Of a stretch of 12,135 nt of DNA, positions 6,347-12,135 are shown piece after piece. Within the stretch, counting starts at the first letter, position 1, and each line of letters starts with the position of its first letter. Made by a program: the position numbers and the translations under genes. The stretch is taken from assembly GCA_020852775.1 (NCBI GenBank), contig JADZAD010000293.1, positions 1 through 12,135 of the forward strand, given 5' to 3'. The notes beneath the pieces were generated by a model, which did no database searches, was not told where the DNA came from, and saw only the letters and a program-made list of their open reading frames with translations. The stretch is from Anaerolineae bacterium (GTDB taxonomy: Bacteria > Chloroflexota > Anaerolineae > Aggregatilineales > UBA3940).

Positions 6347-7105
6347 CTACCGGGCATCCGGCTCAGTGAGTGGAGCGCGCCATGCGAACCATGCCAGCGC
6401 CAGCACTGTCCCGGCCAGTCCGGCGATCTGCCAGAAGCGCAGGCCACCCGCAAACACCGGGCTGTCAGCGCGAAGCGATTCAAACACGAGCAGCATCAGC
6501 CCCACCCCGATCAGTATCAACCGGGTGGTTAATCCCGGCTCTGCCAGTACCACGCGCCTGCGCCAGGCCAGCGCCAGCAGCCCCACAGCAGCCAGCAGCA
6601 CATAGGCCTGCAGCGGGTGACGGCTGGCTCCCCACAGGGGGATACCCCACGGCAGCACGGTAGCGACGCCGTAGTAATCACCGGAGGCAAGATTCGCCAG
6701 CATCCCGAAGGCCAGCAGAACCAGCCCGCCCAGCGCGTAGCTGTCCAGCAGATCGAGGACAGGCATGTGCCAGCGTCGGGCAAAATACGCCCCCGCAACC
6801 AGCCCCACCACCAGCCCAGCGGCGGCATTCTCCGTGCCGGGCAGCGGCGTCACGATCGACAGCAAGGCACGGGTCAGCGGCGTGATCGCGCTGTAGGCTG
6901 GTAGGTGGAGCAGGACAAACCCCAGTCGCGACCCCAGCAGCCCCGCCAGTGCCGCGTTGAAGCCGAGCGCGAACACACGGTCCGGGTCAAGTCCGCGCTC
7001 ACGGCCCAGCCGGGAAGCGGCTTCAAGGCCGAGCCACAGCCCGGCCAGCAGAAGCAGTTCCGGCGTTCGAACACTCAGCGGGCCGATTCGCAGCAGTGGC
7101 AGCAT
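6347..7105 (-). CDS. Lgt-like integral membrane protein, divergent paralogue of prolipoprotein diacylglyceryl transferase
   Basis: A 252-residue protein with about seven hydrophobic segments. It follows the Lgt order: a short N-terminal strand then a helix, GSRLGF with R60 (compare GARLGY in Lgt), FGMLANLASGDYYG (133-146) where Lgt has GR-GNF-NGE-YG, SRHPLQAY (161-168) where Lgt has HPTQLYE, and a C-terminal VFESLR...FWQI (207-227) like the EFFR...Q ending. The Arg of the GRIGN motif is lost (GMLAN), Glu becomes Asp in SGDYYG, and the usual His-containing loop is not evident. It may therefore not be a standard lipoprotein transferase; a related lipid-handling role is a guess. The start codon overlaps the TAA of the tlpA-like gene (TAATG), with a G-rich Shine-Dalgarno region upstream, so the two are translationally coupled. 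Confidence 0.72.
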   Translation of the reverse strand: MLPLLRIGPLSVRTPELLLLAGLWLGLEAASRLGRERGLDPDRVFALGFNAALAGLLGSRLGFVLLHLPAYSAITPLTRALLSIVTPLPGTENAAAGLVVGLVAGAYFARRWHMPVLDLLDSYALGGLVLLAFGMLANLASGDYYGVATVLPWGIPLWGASRHPLQAYVLLAAVGLLALAWRRRVVLAEPGLTTRLILIGVGLMLLVFESLRADSPVFAGGLRFWQIAGLAGTVLALAWFAWRAPLTEPDAR

Positions 7106-7668
7106 TACTCCACCCCCTCCACCGGGGAAGCCCCCAGGTCAGCGAGGCGTGTTCGCAGCAGCGGTTCACTCAGCATGCCGGTATACGGCTCGATGACTAC
7201 GCCATCGGGGCTGATGATGTAGGTCGTGGGGAATGCCTGCACGTTGTAAAGCCTGCCGACTGTGCCATCAGTATCGAGCAGCACCGGGTAGCTTACACCG
7301 AGTTCATCCACATACCGGGAGACAGTCGCGGCATCCTCACGGATGTTCACCCCGATGATCACGACCTCACCACCGTAGCCCTGCCAGGTAGCTTCCAACG
7401 CCGGAATCTCGACCCGGCACGGGCCGCACCATGTCGCCCAGAAGTTAAGGATCACCGTCCTGCCACGGAATTCCGCCAGTGAGCGTGTTTCACCGTCAAG
7501 TGACACCAGTTGGAAATCCGGTGCGGGGTGCCCTGCGACTGGCTGCGGCGGCCTACCGGTCGGGTTGATATCAGTGGCGGAGACCCGGGTCGCGCTGATC
7601 CAGGCCAGGCCGACGACCAGCATCACCACCAGCAGCGCCAGCCATTGAGTGCGCAGGCGGGGGATCAT
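7105..7668 (-). CDS. TlpA/ResA-type membrane-anchored thioredoxin
   Basis: A 187-residue protein with an uncleaved-looking N-terminal membrane anchor (about 9-25) after a basic start, a short linker, and a thioredoxin-like domain of the TlpA/ResA class (about 47-180). The active site is ATWCGPC with C81 and C84; the cis-proline stands in AFPTTY (P147). The domain faces the outside of the membrane and would act as a thiol-disulfide reductant, as ResA does in cytochrome c maturation or TlpA for copper-site proteins. No cytochrome or copper genes are nearby, so the partner is unknown; the membrane proteins in the same operon are candidates. The gap to the upstream regulator is six bases and the stop overlaps the Lgt-like start, so it belongs to the same transcript. 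Confidence 0.9.
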   Translation of the reverse strand: MIPRLRTQWLALLVVMLVVGLAWISATRVSATDINPTGRPPQPVAGHPAPDFQLVSLDGETRSLAEFRGRTVILNFWATWCGPCRVEIPALEATWQGYGGEVVIIGVNIREDAATVSRYVDELGVSYPVLLDTDGTVGRLYNVQAFPTTYIISPDGVVIEPYTGMLSEPLLRTRLADLGASPVEGVE

Positions 7669-7674
7669 GCCGGG

Positions 7675-8304
7675 CTATCCACTGACCGTATAGGCCTCAA
7701 TCAGGCCCAGCAGGAGTTCATCCGTCAGCCGGTTGACCTCCCGCATGCGCCCGCCCCAGTCAGCAGGAGTATGCAGGCGGAACATCTCCGCGAGCTGCAC
7801 CACACTGGCGAGCATCATGTCCCTGAAGAACAGAAAGGCCTCGACCGCGTCCGGAAGTGACAGCGCCGTCTGGCGACACACCTGAGCGTACTCTCCACCA
7901 AGCGCACGCGCCTCCTGCAGCAGCGCCGTATGATCGTCCGGCTGGCTCAGGTAGCGCGTCAGCAGGTCGAGCAGGCGCCGGCTGAGCGCCCCGTGCACCA
8001 CGCGAGCTTCCGGGGCCATATGGTTATACCAGCTCAGGCCCTGGAGCTGCCCTTCACTGATTTCCATACGGGCGCGGCCCATCGCATTCTGGATCATCAA
8101 CTGGATTTCCGAGGTCACAGGCGCGGCTGAGGCATTCTCACGGTTCATCCAGCGTTCAAGGTCACTGCGGCGGAAACGGCGATGCCCGCCGGGGGTGCGC
8201 TGTGAGGGCAGGCTGCCTTCGTCCGCCCAGCTTCGCACAGTAGAAGGGTGAACGCCGAGAATCGAAGCAGCTTCCCTCAGACTGACCCATTCACTTGCTT
8301 CCAC
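7675..8304 (-). CDS. Excisionase/MerR-type HTH regulator with helical sensor-like C-terminal domain
   Basis: A 209-residue protein starting at GTG 8304, chosen because GGGAGG lies six bases upstream; a GTG at 8328 is in frame but has less support. Residues 5-53 form a helix-turn-helix of the excisionase/MerR-like HTH_17 type (VSLREAASILGVHPSTVRSW, then PGGHRRF, then RSDLERWM), so it should bind DNA. The remaining 150 residues are all-helical: MAPEAR..., a run with LGGEYAQVCRQTALSLPDAVEAFLFFRDMML (about 130-160), and a C-terminal helix. This resembles the N-terminal helical module of RsbR/RsbRD and PucR-like proteins, where G-----A----lsL-dAv--f---R--l is typical. A ligand- or redox-sensing transcription factor is inferred. 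It is the first gene of the minus-strand operon and divergent from the Roadblock gene, so it may control both. Confidence 0.8.
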   Translation of the reverse strand: MEASEWVSLREAASILGVHPSTVRSWADEGSLPSQRTPGGHRRFRRSDLERWMNRENASAAPVTSEIQLMIQNAMGRARMEISEGQLQGLSWYNHMAPEARVVHGALSRRLLDLLTRYLSQPDDHTALLQEARALGGEYAQVCRQTALSLPDAVEAFLFFRDMMLASVVQLAEMFRLHTPADWGGRMREVNRLTDELLLGLIEAYTVSG

Positions 8305-8346
8305 CGGGCACCTCCCGCCTGGAACCACCGCTGACCGGCACCGGAT

Positions 8347-8363
8347 CGTGACTGAGCGTCACG
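8347..8363 (+). promoter_or_regulatory. Inverted repeat CGTGAC-N5-GTCACG, possible operator
   Basis: A perfect 6-bp inverted repeat with a 5-base spacer lies between the divergent regulator and Roadblock genes, about 12 bases upstream of the -35 box at 8375. Its centre is near -55 relative to the inferred start of the Roadblock transcript and about 50 bases upstream of the regulator's start codon. The size and symmetry suit a dimeric HTH protein such as the one encoded next to it. Function is inferred from position only. Confidence 0.45.
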
Positions 8364-8374
8364 CTTGACCCATT

Positions 8375-8403
8375 TTGACAGAAAAAAGCGTCTATACTAT
8401 ACT
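8375..8403 (+). promoter_or_regulatory. Consensus sigma-70-type promoter P1 for the Roadblock gene
   Basis: A perfect -35 box TTGACA (8375-8380), a 17-base spacer that starts with an A tract, and TATACT (8398-8403) give a near-ideal housekeeping promoter with a start site near 8410. A second TATACT (8393-8398) overlaps the first but is at the wrong distance. The transcript would have a leader of about 120 bases before the TTG at 8532. Confidence 0.82.
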
Positions 8404-8419
8404 GACAATCGCTCCATAC

Positions 8420-8442
8420 GCCCGCGCCAGCAGTGGCGGGGC
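8420..8442 (+). other. Leader hairpin downstream of P1
   Basis: GCCC-G-CGCCA (8420-8429) pairs with TGGCG-GGGC (8434-8442) around a GCAG loop: 9 base pairs with one bulged G. The hairpin begins about 10 bases after the inferred P1 start site and ends before P2, so only P1 transcripts carry it. It is followed by TGTTCTGA, too poor in T for a classical terminator. It may stabilise the RNA or attenuate P1; both are inference. Confidence 0.4.
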
Positions 8443-8485
8443 TGTTCTGAGCGCAGTCTGTAATTGTATCCTGCCAACGGTACAG

Positions 8486-8494
8486 TGCTATACT
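8486..8494 (+). promoter_or_regulatory. Extended -10 promoter P2 for the Roadblock gene
   Basis: TGC followed by TATACT is a perfect extended -10 element with a start site expected near 8501, about 31 bases before the start codon. The best -35-like hexamer, TTGTAT (8464-8469), is 19 bases away, which is tolerable when the extended -10 is present. Confidence 0.6.
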
Positions 8495-8531
8495 ACATCT
8501 CAGGGTAAAAGGCCACAGCTAGGAGACCACG

Positions 8532-8903
8532 TTGACCAAGTCTCGTACCGAACAAATGATTGAACGGCTGCGCGATCTCCAGGTCAGTTCACCGGCTGTC
8601 GAAGCAGCAGCGATCATCAGCGTGGATGGCCTCAGCATGGCCTCGTCGCTGCCCGCTTCAGTGGAAGAAGACCGTGTCGCAGCGATGTCTGCGGCGATGC
8701 TCTCCCTGGGTGAACGGATCGCCAGCGAACTGGGTCGGGGGACGCTCGATCAGGTGTACATCAAAGGTGAGAAGGGGTTCGTGATCCTGATGGCTATCGG
8801 CGAAGAGGCCGTCCTCACGGTGCTGGCACGGCATGACGCCAAGCTTGGCCTGATCTTCCTCGATATGACACGCGCCGTCTCCGACCTGGAGAAACTCCTC
8901 TAG
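8532..8903 (+). CDS. Roadblock/LC7 domain protein
   Basis: A 123-residue single-domain protein of the Roadblock/LC7 family. Members dimerise and commonly bind or regulate small Ras-like GTPases (MglB with MglA in bacteria). Visible signs are a first amphipathic helix (MIERLRDL), a VEAAAIISVDGLSMASSLP strand-turn (23-41), a central helix MSAAMLSLGERIASEL and a C-terminal sheet-helix ending in a V-DLEKLL helix, the usual domain span. No GTPase gene is in the window, so the partner would be encoded elsewhere. The TTG start at 8532 is supported by AGGAG six bases upstream (8521-8525); the first internal ATG lies inside helix 1. Two promoters precede it and a strong hairpin follows, so it is probably a single-gene unit. 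It is divergent from the HTH regulator. Confidence 0.85.
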   Translation: MTKSRTEQMIERLRDLQVSSPAVEAAAIISVDGLSMASSLPASVEEDRVAAMSAAMLSLGERIASELGRGTLDQVYIKGEKGFVILMAIGEEAVLTVLARHDAKLGLIFLDMTRAVSDLEKLL

Positions 8904-8926
8904 CAACCTGTCTGCGAGATTCTTTC

Positions 8927-8957
8927 AGGGGCATGTCCAGTTATTGGATATGCCCCT
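8927..8957. terminator. Strong hairpin between convergent genes, probable bidirectional terminator
   Basis: AGGGGCATGTCCA (8927-8939) and TGGATATGCCCCT (8945-8957) pair over 13 positions with one G-T wobble around a 5-base loop. It lies 24 bases after the Roadblock stop and 14 bases beyond the stop of the opposite gene. The plus-strand side is followed by TCTGTTTG, a moderate T run; the minus-strand side has little T. It most likely ends the Roadblock transcript and may also end the opposing one. Confidence 0.75.
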
Positions 8958-8970
8958 TCTGTTTGCCCGG

Positions 8971-10572
8971 CTACCGCACATCCAGCCCGGTGATGGGCGT
9001 CCCCCGGGGGTGCTCAACCTGGTAGGTAAAAGTGATATCCTGTTGTTTGCCCGGCTGGAGCGTGACCGTCCACTTCAGGATGTTCATATCCGTCTGCTCC
9101 TGCGGCTGCGGCTGCGCGCTGGCCAGCTTCGTGCGGATGCTCTCATGGAGGCTGAGTGGCAAGCGGTCATGCACCGTGACCGACACGGGCCGGTCGAGCA
9201 GGCTGTTAAGCGTAACCCGATAGGCGAAATCGAGGCGTCGGGTTGGCCCGATCAACGCCTTACTGACCTCGCGCCGGGTCAGTTCGCGTTTCACCCGCAG
9301 GCGGTTATCTACCCCGAGCTGCACCTCGAACTCCTCACCGGGTGCGACGGTCTTGAGCATGGTTCGCCCGACGTAATCTGCCCCGTGGAAGATTGCGGCG
9401 TCGCCAGGCAGGATCATCACCTCCGAGGTATTCGTTACGGTTGCACGCAGGTAGGCCTCTTCAGCCAGCCCGGGCACGACATAGTAATCCAGCGCCGCCG
9501 AGAGCGTCTCGACGGTTACGGTCGTCCGGCGTGGGGTATCGTCAGCGGGGATCGCTACCGGGCGTTCAATACGATAGGTGAATGCGCCACCGCTGCTAGT
9601 CTCCACCGCGGCCACCGCCGGAGCTGCCGCCCGCACGGGAGCCGCGGACGCCATCGGCATAGCTGAAAACCACGCCTCACCATCCGCCTGCCCCTCATCC
9701 ATTGCCGGGGACGGCGCCGCCATCATCGCCCGGGCTTTTGGCTGGGGAGGCGTGCGCACGTCGATATACCATGGGTCAAGTTCCGGCAGGGTGTCACTCA
9801 GCGCCGGGCGCGCGGTCGAAAGCGCAAGGGCCATTGCGGGCCAGTCCTCCCCGCTCCGCTGCTTCACGGTCGCCAGGTATGTCAGGGCAACACTCCCGTC
9901 GTCATTCAGACGCAGATCGTAAAGCGGCTTCCACGAGGCGCCGCGGATGGCGTATTCGACATCAAGCGTGAACTCAACTGCTGCTTCGGCCTCGACATCA
10001 ACAGCGATGTCGATGTGACTATTGGCGTCCGCCAGGAGCCGCCTGTCTTTCAGACGCTTCTGAAGCGCCTCGATTTCACGCTTCAGTTCTTCCCGTCGCA
10101 AAGCGATTTCGCGGCGGCGATCCTGCAGGAATACGCTTTCACCTTCCAGATAGGACGCCAGCGCGGTCACATCTTCCAGCGTAACCGTCCCACCCGCCAG
10201 CGCGCGCGCCATCTGTGTGCTACTGCGATCACCCAGTGCATTGAGCCAGGTCAGGCGCTTCTGCTTCAGATCATCCTCGTCCTGCAGAGTCTGATCATCC
10301 TGCTGGAGCCTGCGAATCTCCTCACGGACTGCCGCCGCTTCCTCGTCTGAGAGGTCCGGGACGTACTCCGTCCTCACGTCCACGCCCAGCAGCTTTACCC
10401 CGGCCCCGAGCCCGCTGGCCCGCACGGAGTCCATCACAAGGCTCGAGGGCAGTTTGTGTACCAGCAACGTAGACTGGCCCGCAGGGAGTGCCACCCTGCC
10501 CCGGCGCACTACCCGCGCCTGCCCACTGAAAACCGTCACCCCGACGATTGTCGTCTCGATCGCTTCGCTCAT
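8971..10572 (-). CDS. DUF4140/DUF4139 domain protein, mucoidy inhibitor MuiA family
   Basis: A 533-residue protein with an N-terminal DUF4140 domain (about 8-107), two charged helical stretches likely to form a coiled coil (about 75-110 and 148-180), the DUF4139 signature YAIRGASWKPLYDLRL (207-222) and a beta-rich C-terminal DUF4139 region to the end. Between about 275 and 330 is an Ala/Pro/Met-rich linker, common in this family. The family was named for an effect on mucoidy in other bacteria; its molecular function is not known to me. There is no signal peptide, so the protein looks cytoplasmic, unlike family members that are exported. GGAGG seven bases before the ATG sets the start. The upstream VanW gene has its own terminator, so this gene may have a separate promoter in 10573-10609, though I see no strong one. 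Confidence 0.88.
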   Translation of the reverse strand: MSEAIETTIVGVTVFSGQARVVRRGRVALPAGQSTLLVHKLPSSLVMDSVRASGLGAGVKLLGVDVRTEYVPDLSDEEAAAVREEIRRLQQDDQTLQDEDDLKQKRLTWLNALGDRSSTQMARALAGGTVTLEDVTALASYLEGESVFLQDRRREIALRREELKREIEALQKRLKDRRLLADANSHIDIAVDVEAEAAVEFTLDVEYAIRGASWKPLYDLRLNDDGSVALTYLATVKQRSGEDWPAMALALSTARPALSDTLPELDPWYIDVRTPPQPKARAMMAAPSPAMDEGQADGEAWFSAMPMASAAPVRAAAPAVAAVETSSGGAFTYRIERPVAIPADDTPRRTTVTVETLSAALDYYVVPGLAEEAYLRATVTNTSEVMILPGDAAIFHGADYVGRTMLKTVAPGEEFEVQLGVDNRLRVKRELTRREVSKALIGPTRRLDFAYRVTLNSLLDRPVSVTVHDRLPLSLHESIRTKLASAQPQPQEQTDMNILKWTVTLQPGKQQDITFTYQVEHPRGTPITGLDVR

Positions 10573-10609
10573 CTCCTGCCCTCCGGTGTCATGTGTTTAC
10601 GGGTTGGAC

Positions 10610-10636
10610 AAAAAAGGCGCACATTCTGTGTACGCC
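10610..10636 (-). terminator. Rho-independent terminator after the VanW-family gene
   Basis: Read on the minus strand, GGCGTACACA (10636-10627) pairs with TGTGCGCC (10623-10616) with a 2-base bulge and a 3-base loop, followed by six T (10615-10610). It starts 12 bases after the VanW stop codon. Stem plus T run make a standard terminator; it also separates this transcript from the DUF4139 gene 38 bases further on. Confidence 0.75.
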
Positions 10637-10648
10637 TCCTGGTCAGGT

Positions 10649-12135
10649 TTAGTTGCGCGGCAGGTAGCCAGGTGCAACCTGGTAGACGTCCTGCCAGGGA
10701 ATATACTGGCTGAAGAACGTGTCCTGGTGCAGCACCTCACCAGCCCGGTAGACGATCCGGTAGATGGTCACGTCCGCACCGTCCACCGCGTAATCGACCT
10801 TCTTGACCTGCCCCGGTGTGAGCTCGGGGTTTTCTTCATAGACTGCCGGGCCATGCGGTACCCGGTTGGTGATGTACGGCCCGTCCTTCTGCACCGTGCG
10901 CCCGTCACTGGTGCTGTAGAAGCGGAATGTCAACTGCGACTGGCTGTCGGACATCTCCGTCTCGACCAGCAGGTGATAAGGCGTGTCATTAACGAACTTC
11001 ATATCGACGACCGGCGAGTACACCGTTGCATCCATCCCGGCCCCTTCGCCAACCTCGTAGTAGCCGACCCGGTAGCCGTGCGGATAACGCTCAACGATGG
11101 GGAAGCCGGCGTAGAACGCAGCCTGAAACGCGGTCGTACTGACCTGGCACACCCCACCCCCCACGCCGGGAATCGTGCGCCCGTTAAAGATCACAAGCGC
11201 CTCATCAAAGCCGGTATCCTCGCTGACATCACCGAGGTAGTGATTGAACGAGAATTCCTCACCAGGGCGGATAATGATGCCGTCGAAACGGCTGGCTGCC
11301 GTGCGGATATTGTTGCGCCGCGCCTCGCCCGATCCGGCGAAATACGTCGTCGCGGAAGAGACCATCTGCACAATGCCAAGTTCTTCACCGGTGACCGTGT
11401 CCTTGAAGGCGGGTTCAAGCAGGTCGAACACCAGCGCGGCACTGTGCTGCCCGCTGACTGCCACCTGATTGATCGCCTGAATGCTCGCGCCGATATTCAG
11501 GTCACGTCCGTCGGCGCTGGGTACGATGGCGACAAGCTGTCCGGCGGCATCATCAAAATGGAAACGGGCATCGCTGGGTGTGCGGGCGAGTTCAGCCTTG
11601 AGTGGATCGAGAAAGGCCTGCAATTGCGCCTCGCTCAGACGCACCGTGTACTCGGCTTTTCCGTTTTCATCCGGTGAGGTCTGCTCGATGATGATCATCT
11701 GTGCCAGCGCTTCCTGGCTGGCGTACCACGGGCCGGGGTCACCCGCCTGCGGCTCCGCGATGTAGACCTCCATCTGGGTGGCGAGGATTGTGTTGATCGT
11801 CTGCGCGGCGGCATCCGCATTCACAATAGCAGGTTCATGCTCAACCACCACGATCGATACCTCGCCACTCTTGAGCGTTACCACCTGTTCACCCAGGGCA
11901 GCCAGCGTGGCGGGCACATCCACCTGCCGCCCGATCTGACCGGGCGTGGTAACCGCGCTGAGGCCGCTGATCTGGAGACTGGCATCGCGCGCGGGCTGCT
12001 CGATCTGCGTGATGATCTGCCGCAGAAGGCGCTCCGAAGTGACCTGATCGTAGACAATGACCGGAGAGACGACCACCCCCTCCTGCCATGCGGTTGCCTG
12101 CTGGCGCAGGCTGACGAATAACTGTGGGTTGCGCC
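10649..12135 (-). CDS. VanW-family protein with tandem peptidoglycan-binding-like domains (5' end outside the window)
   Basis: The frame is open from the right edge to a TAA stop, about 494 residues; the GTG at 12076 is internal because in-frame codons continue to 12133. Two PG_binding_4/YoaR-like repeats precede a VanW domain of about 130 residues. VanW signs include an R-NNIR---S-FDG stretch, I-PGEEFSFN, GF-EA--I, GVGGGVCQVSTTAFQAAFYAG (Cys codon at 11147-11149) and an H-YRVGYYEVGEGAGMDATVYSP segment. The C-terminal 60 residues are beta-rich and recall a G5-type ending. VanW takes its name from vancomycin-resistance clusters, but stand-alone members are common in Gram-positives and Chloroflexota; their role in cell-wall or envelope biology is not settled. 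No other van genes are present, so no resistance function is implied. A signal peptide or anchor, if any, lies outside the window. Confidence 0.9.
   Translation of the reverse strand, partial: RNPQLFVSLRQQATAWQEGVVVSPVIVYDQVTSERLLRQIITQIEQPARDASLQISGLSAVTTPGQIGRQVDVPATLAALGEQVVTLKSGEVSIVVVEHEPAIVNADAAAQTINTILATQMEVYIAEPQAGDPGPWYASQEALAQMIIIEQTSPDENGKAEYTVRLSEAQLQAFLDPLKAELARTPSDARFHFDDAAGQLVAIVPSADGRDLNIGASIQAINQVAVSGQHSAALVFDLLEPAFKDTVTGEELGIVQMVSSATTYFAGSGEARRNNIRTAASRFDGIIIRPGEEFSFNHYLGDVSEDTGFDEALVIFNGRTIPGVGGGVCQVSTTAFQAAFYAGFPIVERYPHGYRVGYYEVGEGAGMDATVYSPVVDMKFVNDTPYHLLVETEMSDSQSQLTFRFYSTSDGRTVQKDGPYITNRVPHGPAVYEENPELTPGQVKKVDYAVDGADVTIYRIVYRAGEVLHQDTFFSQYIPWQDVYQVAPGYLPRN

Noticed and set aside
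7675..8304. Phage excisionase and integrated element
   Set aside because: The HTH resembles excisionases, but there is no integrase, attachment-site repeat or phage gene in the window, and the protein has a long sensor-like C-terminus.
8944..9666. Plus-strand open frame of 240 codons
   Set aside because: It is opposite the DUF4139 gene, starts inside the terminator hairpin, has no Shine-Dalgarno sequence and no family resemblance.
10454..11677. Plus-strand open frame of 407 codons
   Set aside because: It lies wholly opposite the VanW gene and the start of the DUF4139 gene, shows no recognisable domain and runs through the VanW terminator; long antisense frames are expected in GC-rich coding DNA.
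12074..12076. GTG at 12076 as the true start of the VanW gene
   Set aside because: The frame stays open to the window edge with sequence that fits the first peptidoglycan-binding-like repeat, so the gene begins outside.
10649..12135. Vancomycin resistance locus
   Set aside because: Only a VanW-family protein is present; there are no vanHAX, vanRS or vanY genes, and VanW domains are widespread without any link to resistance.

Overview
The window is a 12.1-kb piece of a GC-rich bacterial genome (roughly 60-65 % G+C by eye) with compact gene packing, Shine-Dalgarno starts and -10 boxes of the TATAAT/TATACT type. The gene set (YfhO-like and GT87-like membrane proteins, SufS with a SufU-type scaffold, a Roadblock/LC7 protein, a DUF6391 protein, a DUF4139/MuiA protein and a VanW protein) suggests a member of the Chloroflexota, possibly Anaerolineae-like. 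This is an inference from gene content only; there is no rRNA or other marker here. I see no tRNA, rRNA, CRISPR array, insertion sequence or phage gene, and no gene-free stretch longer than 300 bases.

Left part, plus strand: the C-terminal end of a YfhO-like membrane protein (1-228), then a regulatory region and the two-gene iron-sulfur unit sufS-sufU (368-2027). A minus-strand GT87-like membrane gene (2034-3083) meets sufU tail to tail. It is visibly less GC-rich than its neighbours and carries a run of ten C on its coding strand. Divergent from it is a metallo-beta-lactamase-fold hydrolase (3177-4004), followed by a two-domain GNAT acetyltransferase (4078-4947).

Centre, minus strand: five closely spaced genes run from 8304 down to 4936. 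In transcription order they are an excisionase-type HTH regulator with an all-helical sensor-like C-terminus, a membrane-anchored TlpA/ResA thioredoxin, an Lgt-like integral membrane protein that lacks hallmark Lgt residues, a two-helix DUF6391 membrane protein with an HxxEH motif and a YqhQ-like layout, and a P-loop protein resembling shikimate kinase without its GGG motif. Gaps of 6, -1, 69 and 1 bases indicate an operon. It is the best candidate in the window for an undescribed system: a DNA-binding sensor that may control an envelope redox, lipid or metal module. Divergent from it is a Roadblock/LC7 gene (8532-8903) with a consensus promoter, a second extended -10 promoter, an upstream inverted repeat and a leader hairpin.

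Right part, minus strand: a strong hairpin separates the Roadblock gene from a DUF4140/DUF4139 (MuiA-family) gene (8971-10572). Upstream of that is a VanW-family gene (10649 to the window edge) that ends in its own rho-independent terminator.
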